Below are positions 7,107 through 13,704 of a DNA stretch of 13,704 nt, one piece after another. The stretch comes from Oscillospiraceae bacterium (lineage in GTDB: Bacteria; Bacillota; Clostridia; Oscillospirales; CAG-272): the NCBI GenBank assembly GCA_015063655.1, contig SVTU01000027.1:1-13704 (forward strand), written 5' to 3'. The notes under the pieces were generated by a model that was not told where the DNA came from, did no database searches, and worked only from the letters and a program-made list of their open reading frames with translations. Position 1 is the first letter of the stretch. Every line of letters begins with the position of its first letter. The position numbers and the translations under genes are program-made.

Positions 7107-7135
7107 ATTATACCATATTCAAAATGGAATTGCAA
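7107..7135 (-). promoter_or_regulatory. Strong promoter of rplS
   Basis: TTGCAA (7135-7130) and TATAAT (7112-7107) are 17 bases apart, and TGG precedes the -10 as an extended element. The predicted start is near 7100. Confidence 0.88.
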
Positions 7136-7139
7136 TACC

Positions 7140-7166
7140 TTTTTTTAATTTTTTTCAACTTTTTTT
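7140..7166 (-). promoter_or_regulatory. Three A7 tracts upstream of the rplS -35, candidate UP element
   Basis: On the minus strand three runs of seven A occur at 7166-7160, 7155-7149 and 7146-7140. From the predicted start at 7100 these are -66 to -60, -55 to -49 and -46 to -40, with centres 11 and 9 bases apart. This is where the RNA polymerase alpha C-terminal domains bind UP elements, and the near-helical phasing would also bend DNA. The tracts also encode the last residues and stop of the flippase gene. Confidence 0.6.
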
Positions 7167-8548
7167 GTCGGCAACAGCTTTTGCGCCATGTCCCACAGCC
7201 CCCGCAGGTTCAGTAATGCCATCACCGCACACAAAGAAAGGGCGATATAGAACCGATACCTCACCCCAAGCAGCATGACGGCGATCTGCAAGCACAGCAC
7301 GCACGTATTGAGCAAAAGCAGGAGCGTATGCTGAGAAAAACGAACGTAGGAGCGTGTGTCGATGGCACGAATGGCATACACGGCAACGTAGCTGATCACC
7401 GTAGCCAAGGCCGCTCCCATTGCCCCATGCTCGGGAATGAGAACGAAATTCAAGATCACGTTCACAACAGCTCCCGCCAGCGACGTCATCATGGAATACA
7501 CGCTTTTCTTTTCAACAAAGTATACACTGCCCATGAAGGACACAAGGGCGGAAAAGGCCGTTGCAAGGACCAAGAGTGGGATATATTGCCAAGCGTCGGC
7601 ATAGGCATCGGCAAGCAAAATATTCGTAAAGACACGGCAAAAGGCAATCAGCCCCGAGGCAATAAGGAAGATGATACCCATATATGAGGCATACACCTTG
7701 CCGAAGAAGCCGCTTCTCTGCTCCTCCGTAGCGTCCTTGACGGCAGACAGCTGCCACGCCTCAATAAACACGCCGCAAAGCAAGGATAAGAGTGTGGGTA
7801 TCTTATATGCCGCCGTATACAGCCCCGTTTCGGCCGCCCCGCTGTAATAGCGGACGATATACCGATCCGACACCGAGGTCACCAGCCACAGCATGGCAGT
7901 GGGAATGTACGGAATGCTGAACGCAAGCAGCTCTTTGGCCGATTGCTTGCTAAAGGCTCTCGGCGAGAAATCACGCCATAAGCCCGCAAACAGAAACAGA
8001 CAAACGGCTACTGTCGCATCGGCCACCACCACGGACAGCACGTAGCCCAGCACGCCCATATCGAAAACGAGCAAAAAAAGCAAATTCAGCAGCACCGTCA
8101 ACGCTGTATTGATAATGCCCTGCACGGCAAAGAGCGTGGTTTTTCCCTTGGCTCTGAGGTATTGGGCAAGGAGTGAATGAAAGTTGGCCGACAGCACGTA
8201 CGCACCGACAAGGGCAACGTACCCTTCAAATAAATCAAACAGCCCCAGCAAAGGCACGAGGCACGCCGTAGCGGCAGATGCCATCATAAGCAGGCACAGT
8301 CCCGTACTGAACACCGTTTTACGGTTGTCGGCATCCATGGCGAAGCGAAAGATCCCGTCACAGATCCCGATACACGCAATGGGAATGATCAGATTGGCGG
8401 TCTGCGCCAAAATGTCCGCCGTACCGAATTGCTCGGGCGACAGAATGGCGGTATAGAGCGGTGTGAGCAACAGAACGATCAGCTTTGATGCCATCTTGCC
8501 CAAACCGAGTATCGCCGTATTACATACAAGCTTTTTGTATCTGTTCAT
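7145..8548 (-). CDS. Polysaccharide/lipid-linked oligosaccharide flippase (Wzx-like, MOP superfamily)
   Basis: This is a 467-residue polytopic membrane protein with roughly 12-14 hydrophobic segments and a basic carboxy-terminal tail. The amino terminus (NTAILGLGKMASKLIVLLL, then TPLYTAILSPEQFGTADIL) and the mid-protein YRYSGAAETGLYTAAYKIP-like stretch are typical of polysaccharide biosynthesis flippases that move undecaprenyl-linked sugars across the membrane. The actual substrate cannot be inferred because no glycosyltransferase or polymerase gene is nearby, which is unusual for a Wzx. A peptidoglycan-precursor (MurJ-like) role is possible but less likely from sequence. The start ATG lies 15 bases after the yebC stop with only a weak AGAG before it, so translation may depend on coupling to yebC. 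No terminator hairpin is visible after the stop at 7145. Confidence 0.85.
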   Translation of the reverse strand: MNRYKKLVCNTAILGLGKMASKLIVLLLTPLYTAILSPEQFGTADILAQTANLIIPIACIGICDGIFRFAMDADNRKTVFSTGLCLLMMASAATACLVPLLGLFDLFEGYVALVGAYVLSANFHSLLAQYLRAKGKTTLFAVQGIINTALTVLLNLLFLLVFDMGVLGYVLSVVVADATVAVCLFLFAGLWRDFSPRAFSKQSAKELLAFSIPYIPTAMLWLVTSVSDRYIVRYYSGAAETGLYTAAYKIPTLLSLLCGVFIEAWQLSAVKDATEEQRSGFFGKVYASYMGIIFLIASGLIAFCRVFTNILLADAYADAWQYIPLLVLATAFSALVSFMGSVYFVEKKSVYSMMTSLAGAVVNVILNFVLIPEHGAMGAALATVISYVAVYAIRAIDTRSYVRFSQHTLLLLLNTCVLCLQIAVMLLGVRYRFYIALSLCAVMALLNLRGLWDMAQKLLPTKKVEKN

Positions 8549-8563
8549 GAAGGGTCTCTGACA

Positions 8564-9295
8564 TCAGTCACAGTTTTCCCAGTTGTGATATACGTTCATG
8601 ACGTCGTCATCATCCTCCAGATGCTCGATCAACAGACCCATAAACTTGATATCGTCCTCATTGTCAAGCGTGACGTAATTCTGGGGGATCTTATCCTTTT
8701 GAGCGGAAACAAGCGCATAGCCTGCCGCCTCAAGGGCCTCCTGTACGGCGTACAGGTCATCGGGCTCGGTGTAGATCTCAAATACATCTCCCTCTGCGGC
8801 AAAGTCCTCAGCTCCTGCCTCAAGAGCGGTCTCCATCAGCTTATCCTCATCAATGTCACCGTCCTCGTTATCGATAATGATAACACCCTTGTCGGTAAAC
8901 AGATAGCCCACACAGCCAACCTGACCGAGGTTGCCGTGGTATTTGGAGAAATACGAACGAACGTTGCCTGCCGTGCGGTTGCGGTTATCGGTGGTGGTCT
9001 CCACGATCACGGCAATGCCTGCAGGGCCGTAGCCCTCATACACGATCTCCTCATAGGTCTCACCCGTGCCGCCGAGCGCCTTCTTGATGGTGCGCTCAAT
9101 GTTATCGTTGGGTACGTTATTGGATTTTGCCTTTTGGATCAGATCACGGAGCTTGGCATTGTTGTTGGGATCTCCGCCCCCCTCCTTGACGGCAATGGTG
9201 ATCTCCTTACCGATCTTAGTAAAGATCTTACCTTTCTGTGCATCGGTCTTTTCCTTTTTGTGCTTGATATTAGCCCATTTGCTATGTCCTGACAT
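8564..9295 (-). CDS. yebC: YebC/PmpR family translational regulator
   Basis: This 243-residue protein is a full-length YebC/TACO1 family member. The amino terminus MSGHSKWANIKHKKEKTDAQ and the segment KIFTKIGKEITIAVKEGGGDP are family hallmarks, followed by NNVPNDNIERTIKKA and YEGYGPAGIAVIVE. The family was long annotated as transcription factors (PmpR). Recent work on bacterial YebC and mitochondrial TACO1 instead supports a ribosome-associated role in relieving stalling at proline-rich sequences. TGGAGG at 9310-9305 lies 9 bases before the ATG. It follows argS by 33 bases, with a short hairpin in between, and precedes the flippase by 15, so all three are probably cotranscribed from the argS promoter. 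Confidence 0.95.
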   Translation of the reverse strand: MSGHSKWANIKHKKEKTDAQKGKIFTKIGKEITIAVKEGGGDPNNNAKLRDLIQKAKSNNVPNDNIERTIKKALGGTGETYEEIVYEGYGPAGIAVIVETTTDNRNRTAGNVRSYFSKYHGNLGQVGCVGYLFTDKGVIIIDNEDGDIDEDKLMETALEAGAEDFAAEGDVFEIYTEPDDLYAVQEALEAAGYALVSAQKDKIPQNYVTLDNEDDIKFMGLLIEHLEDDDDVMNVYHNWENCD

Positions 9296-9311
9296 ATATG
9301 ATTTCCTCCAT

Positions 9312-9324
9312 ACCGCAGTGCGGT
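9312..9324 (-). other. Short GC-rich hairpin just upstream of the yebC ribosome-binding site
   Basis: ACCGC and GCGGT pair around a 3-base loop immediately before the TGGAGG of yebC. No T-tract follows it, so it is not an intrinsic terminator. It could mark RNA processing or tune yebC translation between argS and yebC. Confidence 0.35.
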
Positions 9325-9328
9325 GTAT

Positions 9329-11065
9329 TTAAATTTTTTCGGTTTTGTGCAGACAGATCAGATCAAAGGCATTGCCAAGAACCGTCTTGACTGCGGCGGT
9401 GAGTGCCACACGGGTCGCCTTAACGCTCTCGTCCTCGGCGCCGAGAATGGTGCAGTTGTGATAAAAGCGGTTAAAGGCTGCCGCCACACTCAGAATGTAA
9501 CGGGCGATCACAGAGGGCTCGTAGGTATCCAATGCCTCCTTCACCTTTTCCTCAAAGGACGCAAGCACCTTGGCAAGGGCGGCCTCCTCGGGGGCTGTTA
9601 CCACGATCTCGGAGGCATCTGCCACACGCTCGGCCTTAGCGAGAATGGATGACGCTCTTGCGTAGGTATACTGCACGTAAGGGCCTGTGTTTCCGTCAAA
9701 GGACAGCGCATCCTCCATCACGAAATTGATATCCTTCATGCGGGAATTGGAGAGGTAGTAGAACACGATAGCACCCACACCGATCTGCTCGGCAATGGCT
9801 TCCTTGTTCTCAAGATTGGGGTTCTTCTCCTCCATGATGCCCGCTACCTTCTCGGTGGCAATGGCAAACAGGTCACGCAAAAGAATGACGTTGCCCGTTC
9901 TGGTGGCAAGCTTAGCGCCGTTGATGCTGACCGTTCCGTACGGCACGTGTACAAGCTGATCCGCCCAATCGTAGCCCATCAGCTCCACGACCTTGAACCA
10001 CTGAGCGAAGTGCAGGCTTTGTCCCGCACTCGTCACGTAGACGGATTTATCAAAGTGATACATCTGCTTGCGGTCGTATGCAGCGGCAATATCTCTTGTG
10101 GGATAGAGCGACGAGCCGTCACGCTTGAGAATGAGACAGGGCGGCATGCCGTAGGCCTCCAGGTCCACGATGGACGCTCCGTCATCAAGCTTGAGAAGCC
10201 CCATGTCACGCAGGCGTGCAACCTGAGCGGGCATCTCGTTCGTATAATTGCTCTCTCCCTTGTAGCTGTCGAAGGTGATACCAAGCTGACGGTAGATCTC
10301 ATCGTTTGCCTTGAGAGAAAGCTTCACAAGCCAACGCCACAGAGCGAGATTTTCCTCGTCTCCCTGCTCCATCTTGCAGAACTCGGCTCTTGCCTCGTCC
10401 GCAAGGGCGGGATCGGCGGGAATGCCCTGCGCCTCATTGCCCGAGATGGCGTTATTGATCTTGACGTAGAGATCGACAAGAGCGTCCACACCGCCGTTCT
10501 CCACGGTCTCACGGTCGCCCCATTTTTTATAGGCCACGATCAGCTTACCGAATTGCGTACCCCAGTCGCCCACGTAATTGATACCCACGCAGCGATATCC
10601 CGCAAACTCGTGCAATTTCTTCAAAGAATGGCCGATCACGGTCGTTCCCAAATGCCCGATATGGAATGGCTTGGCGAGATTGGGCGAGGAATAGTCAAAC
10701 ACGACCACCCGTCCGTTGCCCTCATTGGGCGAGCCGTACGTATCCTTCTTGTCGGCCACCTCGGCTAACATATGGCGCACAAGGTACGCCCCGTCAAGAT
10801 ACAGGTTCACGTAACCGCCAACGACCTCAACACGTGCCACGGCCTCATCGGAAAAGTCCTCGGCTATGGCGGCGGCGATCCTTGGGGGGGCATTGCGCAG
10901 CGTTCTGCTCAGCTTAAAGCAGGGCAACGCAAGGTCTCCCATCTTATCGTCGGGGGGATATTCCAGCATAGACAGAACATCCTGCTCGGTGAGCGTTCCC
11001 TGTCCAAAGCTTTTTTCCACGCTTGCTGCGATCCTGCAAGCAATTCTTTTCTTAATGGTAAGCAT
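9329..11065 (-). CDS. argS: Arginyl-tRNA synthetase
   Basis: ArgRS charges tRNA-Arg with arginine and is a class I synthetase. The 578-residue protein has an amino-terminal tRNA-binding domain (1 to about 110) and the SSPN...KPFHIGHL signature with HIGH at 135-138. The loop GAKLATRTGNV at 383-393 stands in place of canonical KMSKS (KLATR at 385-389), a degeneracy known in ArgRS. The DALR-type anticodon-binding domain runs from about 460 to the end, opening with GPYVQYTYAR. Start: a TTG at 11071 is in frame, but ATG 11065 has GAAAGG (11079-11074) 8 bases upstream and is preferred. It has its own promoter and is probably cotranscribed with yebC and the flippase. It sits directly downstream of the tRNA-editing gene ybaK. 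Confidence 0.97.
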   Translation of the reverse strand: MLTIKKRIACRIAASVEKSFGQGTLTEQDVLSMLEYPPDDKMGDLALPCFKLSRTLRNAPPRIAAAIAEDFSDEAVARVEVVGGYVNLYLDGAYLVRHMLAEVADKKDTYGSPNEGNGRVVVFDYSSPNLAKPFHIGHLGTTVIGHSLKKLHEFAGYRCVGINYVGDWGTQFGKLIVAYKKWGDRETVENGGVDALVDLYVKINNAISGNEAQGIPADPALADEARAEFCKMEQGDEENLALWRWLVKLSLKANDEIYRQLGITFDSYKGESNYTNEMPAQVARLRDMGLLKLDDGASIVDLEAYGMPPCLILKRDGSSLYPTRDIAAAYDRKQMYHFDKSVYVTSAGQSLHFAQWFKVVELMGYDWADQLVHVPYGTVSINGAKLATRTGNVILLRDLFAIATEKVAGIMEEKNPNLENKEAIAEQIGVGAIVFYYLSNSRMKDINFVMEDALSFDGNTGPYVQYTYARASSILAKAERVADASEIVVTAPEEAALAKVLASFEEKVKEALDTYEPSVIARYILSVAAAFNRFYHNCTILGAEDESVKATRVALTAAVKTVLGNAFDLICLHKTEKI

Positions 11066-11100
11066 GTCCAAAACCTTTCTTGTCTGTATTCAACCTTTTG

Positions 11101-11129
11101 ATTATACTACAAATTCCTTCATAATGCAA
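11101..11129 (-). promoter_or_regulatory. Promoter of argS
   Basis: TATAAT (11106-11101) lies 17 bases after a weak -35 TTGCAT (11129-11124), in the gap between ybaK and argS. Transcription would start near 11094, about 29 bases before the argS ATG. Confidence 0.75.
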
Positions 11130-11138
11130 GACATTATG
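11120..11138. repeat. Palindrome covering the argS -35 box, candidate operator
   Basis: CATAATG and CATTATG are perfect inverted 7-base arms separated by 5 bases, and the -35 hexamer lies inside the repeat. No T-tract follows on either strand, so a terminator role is unlikely. The half-sites do not have the compact TGAATAATTATTCA form of an ARG box. Confidence 0.45.
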
Positions 11139-11151
11139 CAAAATATTTCTG

Positions 11152-11628
11152 TCAGCGCTCTGCTGTCACCGAGGCTACCTTAGCTGAGGTCATGCGAAGA
11201 AGATCCGAAAGTCCCACAAGCAGCTGCATGCCTCGCACGCCCGCACTGACCGTAATACTCTCGTGATCCCTTGCCGATTCGTCCACGTACGTAGGAAACC
11301 TCTTTTTCATGCCAATGGGTGAACAGCCGCCCCGAATGTACCCCGTCAAAGGAAGAAGCTCCTTGACTGCGACCGTCTCAATTTTTTTGTTACCCGTCAC
11401 GGCGGCCGCCTTCTTCAGATCGATCTCCTTATGGCAGGGGATGCAGAACACAAGATACCCCGTTTTATCGCCTTTTGTAACAATGGTCTTAAACACTCTC
11501 TCATAGGGCAAGCCGATGCAATCGGCAATGTGCGTACCCGATAGATCACGTTCGTCCACGGGATAGGAAAAGACCTCGTACGGGATCTTAGCTGCGTCAA
11601 GCTGACGCATGGCGTTGGTCTTATTCAC
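11152..11628 (-). CDS. ybaK: Cys-tRNA(Pro) deacylase, YbaK/EbsC family
   Basis: YbaK is a trans-editing enzyme that hydrolyses Cys-tRNA(Pro) produced by misacylation by prolyl-tRNA synthetase. The 158-residue protein matches the family from the amino terminus (KTNAMRQLDAAKIPYEVFSY) through VFKTIV, with K47 at the position of the functionally essential lysine of the family. It continues with the segment KEIDLKKAAAVTGNKKIE and the diagnostic LTGYIRGGCSPIGMKK. The start is a GTG at 11628 that overlaps the recN TGA by four bases (GTGA), with a GAGGAGG about 10 bases upstream inside recN. This indicates translational coupling with recN. It is the last gene of the visible argR-recN-ybaK run. Confidence 0.93.
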   Translation of the reverse strand: MNKTNAMRQLDAAKIPYEVFSYPVDERDLSGTHIADCIGLPYERVFKTIVTKGDKTGYLVFCIPCHKEIDLKKAAAVTGNKKIETVAVKELLPLTGYIRGGCSPIGMKKRFPTYVDESARDHESITVSAGVRGMQLLVGLSDLLRMTSAKVASVTAER

Positions 11629-13304
11629 AGCACTCTTCCCTCCTCGATCATTTCCACAGCGGCCCTTCTTTGTGCCTCTGTGACCTCAATGCCGCCCAGT
11701 ATTCTGGCGATCTCCTCCACACGCTCCGCCTCGTCCAAGGGACGAATGGTGGTTTGCATGCGGCCGTCCGTCTCCGTCTTTGCAATATACCAATGCGTTT
11801 TGGCCAAGGAGGCGATCTGTGCCGAGTGCGTGACGCACAGCACCTGTGCATTCTCTGCGATCTGACGAAGCTTCATGCCCACCTTGCGTGAGGTCTTACC
11901 CGAAATACCCGTATCGACCTCATCAAAGATCACGGTATTCATACCGTCTGCGGCGTTCAGAACGCTCTTAAGGGACAGCATGATACGGGAAAGCTCACCG
12001 CCCGAGGCGATCTTAATCATGGGCATCAGCGGCTCACCCGGGTTGGTGGAAATCAAGAATTCCACATCGTCGGTCCCGCTGGGTGTCAAATCCTGCGTGG
12101 TCTCCATGCCGACGGAAAAGCGCACCTTGGGCATGTCCAAAAAGGACAGCGTTTGCGTCACCCTGCTCGTCAGCGTGTGGGCCGCCGCCAAGCGGCCTGC
12201 GTGGAGTGCCTCGGCAGAGGCTCTTGCCTTCTTTTCGGCATCCGCCAGCTCATTGGCAAGATCCTCGAGCCTCTCATCCGCATGCTCCATACCGTCAAGA
12301 CGGCGAGCCGCCTCGGCACGGTAGCTCACGATCTCCTCAACGGTTGCTCCGTATTTTCTTTTGAGCTTGGTAATGGTGTTCAGCCTTGCCTCGGTCTTAT
12401 CGATCAAGGCGGTAGGATCCTCCGTTCCCTGCTCCTTGGCTATGTCCGCAACCGCCGAGGCTATATCCTCAAGCTCATAGCGAACCGAGCAAAGACGGTC
12501 GGACAGCGCAGCGGCCGAGGGAACGGCATCGGAAATGCCTGACAGTGCCGAGGCGGCACGCTCGCAAAGATACATGGCGCCCAAGCCCTTTTCTCCGCCC
12601 TCCAGAGCCTTCGACACAAGGCTCGTGCCTTTATGAATTCGCTCATAGCCCTGCAGACGGCGGGACAGAGCCAAAAGCTCCTCCTCCTCGCCCACCTTGA
12701 GCTTAGCGGCGTCGATGTCGGCAATTTGAAATTTCAGCATTTCCGCAAGGCGCACGTTCTCCATGCCCTCACGCCGCACATCCGCCATCTCCCTGCGAAG
12801 GCGCATGACCTCACGGTATTGCTTTTCATAGACGGACAAGGTTTCCTCATGGCGGGCGTAAGAGTCGAGATATTGCCCGTGGCGTGCCTTGTCAAGTAAA
12901 AGCTGATTGTCATTCTGCCCATGGATATGGAACAGCATAGCGGAGATCTCACGAAGCATCGAAAGCGTGATGCTTCTGCCGTTAAGTCGGGCAGTGGAGG
13001 CCGCATCGCACTTAATGGTGCGGCTGATCATGACTGTGCCGTCCTCAAAGGAAAAGCCTGCCTCCTCAAGCCATGCGCAAGCCTGCTGTCCGATATCGGT
13101 AAAGACGGCACTGACCTCAGCCGCCGTCTCGCCCGTACGTATCAAATCACGGTCGGCACGCTGGCCGTACAAAAGCCCAAGACTGTCGATCATGATGGAT
13201 TTACCCGCGCCCGTCTCGCCCGTGAGGACGATAAAGCCGTCGGTAAACTCAATGTCCAGGGATTTGATCACCGCAACGTTTTCAATATGCAGAGATTGTA
13301 TCAT
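11625..13304 (-). CDS. recN: DNA repair protein RecN
   Basis: RecN is an SMC-like ATPase that acts early in repair of DNA double-strand breaks by homologous recombination. The 559-residue protein has the family start MIQSLHIENVAVI and Walker A GETGAGKS at 29-36. A long central, charged coiled-coil region with a middle turn follows, then the ABC signature SGGELSR at 434-440 and Walker B VIFDEVDTGISG beginning at 458, followed by THSAQIA with the H-loop histidine. The length is normal and all ATPase motifs are intact. AAGGGG lies about 8 bases before the ATG at 13304. It starts 12 bases after the argR stop, the conserved argR-recN order of Bacillota, and its stop overlaps ybaK. Confidence 0.97.
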   Translation of the reverse strand: MIQSLHIENVAVIKSLDIEFTDGFIVLTGETGAGKSIMIDSLGLLYGQRADRDLIRTGETAAEVSAVFTDIGQQACAWLEEAGFSFEDGTVMISRTIKCDAASTARLNGRSITLSMLREISAMLFHIHGQNDNQLLLDKARHGQYLDSYARHEETLSVYEKQYREVMRLRREMADVRREGMENVRLAEMLKFQIADIDAAKLKVGEEEELLALSRRLQGYERIHKGTSLVSKALEGGEKGLGAMYLCERAASALSGISDAVPSAAALSDRLCSVRYELEDIASAVADIAKEQGTEDPTALIDKTEARLNTITKLKRKYGATVEEIVSYRAEAARRLDGMEHADERLEDLANELADAEKKARASAEALHAGRLAAAHTLTSRVTQTLSFLDMPKVRFSVGMETTQDLTPSGTDDVEFLISTNPGEPLMPMIKIASGGELSRIMLSLKSVLNAADGMNTVIFDEVDTGISGKTSRKVGMKLRQIAENAQVLCVTHSAQIASLAKTHWYIAKTETDGRMQTTIRPLDEAERVEEIARILGGIEVTEAQRRAAVEMIEEGRVL

Positions 13305-13316
13305 GCCCTCTTCCCC

Positions 13317-13704
13317 TTAAAAGGATTTCATCAGCTCGTGAAGGTTTGCGCTGATCTCGGCGGCGGCCTGCTCGGAGCGCACCACGATAATAATGGTGTC
13401 GTCTCCGCCGACGCACCCCAAAATATCATGCATGTTCAAGGCATCCACACCCGAGGCCACGGCCATGGCCAGTCCCGGGTAGGTTTTGAGAACAATGGTG
13501 TTCCCCGCATAATCCACACTGACAATGGAATCCACCACGGCGTGGTTGAGCTTGACACGCTCTGCCCCTGATCTTGCCTGATTGACCACGTACTTATACG
13601 AGCCGTGCGCCGTTTGCACCTTGGTCAGCTTCAGCTCACGCATATCACGGGAAATGGTTGCCTGGGTTACCTCAAAGCCGTCGGCACGCAAACGGGCGAT
13701 CATA
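13317..13704 (-). CDS. argR: Arginine repressor ArgR/AhrC (partial, 5' end outside window)
   Basis: ArgR is a hexameric, arginine-responsive DNA-binding protein that represses arginine biosynthesis and activates catabolism. The visible 128 complete residues lack about the first 20 residues: the ATG at 13703 aligns with an internal leucine of AhrC, so it is not the real start. The winged-helix recognition segment VTQATISRDMREL and the SYKY segment are intact. The carboxy-terminal oligomerisation and arginine-binding domain follows, with IVLKTYPG and GCVGGDDTIIIVV, where GDDT contributes the arginine-binding aspartates. It is followed by recN after 12 bases. The repressor is encoded in the same run as a nearby argS, but I see no clear ARG box in the window. 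Confidence 0.95.
   Translation of the reverse strand, partial: MIARLRADGFEVTQATISRDMRELKLTKVQTAHGSYKYVVNQARSGAERVKLNHAVVDSIVSVDYAGNTIVLKTYPGLAMAVASGVDALNMHDILGCVGGDDTIIIVVRSEQAAAEISANLHELMKSF

Noticed and set aside
7140..7166. Phase-variable homopolymer tracts in the flippase gene
   Set aside because: The runs lie at the last codons and stop, where slippage would only change the tail; a promoter role for rplS explains them better.
8585..9292. Plus-strand open frame covering almost all of yebC in antisense
   Set aside because: Mirror frame of a highly conserved gene; no independent evidence of coding.
9312..9324. Terminator after argS
   Set aside because: The stem is followed by ATGGAGG, the yebC ribosome-binding site, not by a T-run.
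9947..10768. Long plus-strand open frame opposite argS
   Set aside because: Antisense to conserved ArgRS motifs and lacks any family resemblance or initiation signal.
11066..11100. T-box riboswitch upstream of argS
   Set aside because: The predicted leader is under 30 bases, far too short for a T-box with specifier loop and antiterminator.
11120..11138. ARG box (ArgR operator) at argS
   Set aside because: The arms are separated by 5 bases and do not form the compact TGAATAATTATTCA-like dyad; kept only as an unassigned palindrome.
11120..11138. Intrinsic terminator after ybaK
   Set aside because: No T-tract follows the inverted repeat on the minus strand and the stem is AT-rich and short.
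1..13704. Defence system, mobile element, CRISPR array, tRNA or rRNA
   Set aside because: No transposase, integrase, repeat-spacer pattern, cloverleaf or rRNA-like stretch was seen; every gene belongs to a known core or envelope family.

Overview
The window looks like a stretch of core chromosome from an anaerobic Bacillota (Clostridia-type) bacterium. This is inferred from the gene content (argR-recN, rimO-pgsA, typA, rplS, yebC), strong GGAGG-type ribosome-binding sites, near-consensus sigma-A promoters with extended -10 elements, and intrinsic terminators. No 16S or other lineage marker is present, so nothing finer than class can be claimed. There are eleven genes. Nine are complete and two are cut by the window edges (pgsA at the left, argR at the right). 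Only typA lies on the + strand.

Left block (1-2648, minus): a HAD phosphatase gene, rimO and pgsA form one transcription unit behind a perfect TTGACA-17-TATAAT promoter. It is divergent from typA (2834-4672, plus). typA has its own promoter and ends at a perfect 16-bp hairpin with flanking A and T tracts, which also serves the convergent gene. That gene (4751-6529, minus) encodes a secreted lipoprotein with a calcineurin-like (Dcr2-type) phosphoesterase domain and an unassigned C-terminal domain. It is a single-gene unit isolated between two terminators.

Right block (6610-13704, all minus), in transcription order: argR, recN, ybaK (prolyl-tRNA mischarging editor), argS, yebC, a Wzx/MOP-type flippase and rplS, then a terminator. 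argR-recN-ybaK are tightly packed, with a 4-base overlap at recN/ybaK. argS has its own promoter, with a palindrome over the -35 box. rplS has a strong promoter, three A7 tracts placed like an UP element, and a structured leader compatible with an L19 leader.

Most genes serve translation: RimO modifies S12, TypA acts on ribosomes, L19 is a 50S protein, ArgRS and YbaK handle aminoacyl-tRNA, and YebC is a translation factor. The rest cover lipid synthesis, DNA repair, arginine-responsive repression and envelope export. I found no mobile element, CRISPR array, tRNA, rRNA, toxin-antitoxin or defence module. No gap between genes exceeds 300 bases. The points worth a second look are regulatory architecture, corrected start codons and the phosphoesterase lipoprotein; I see no clearly new system.
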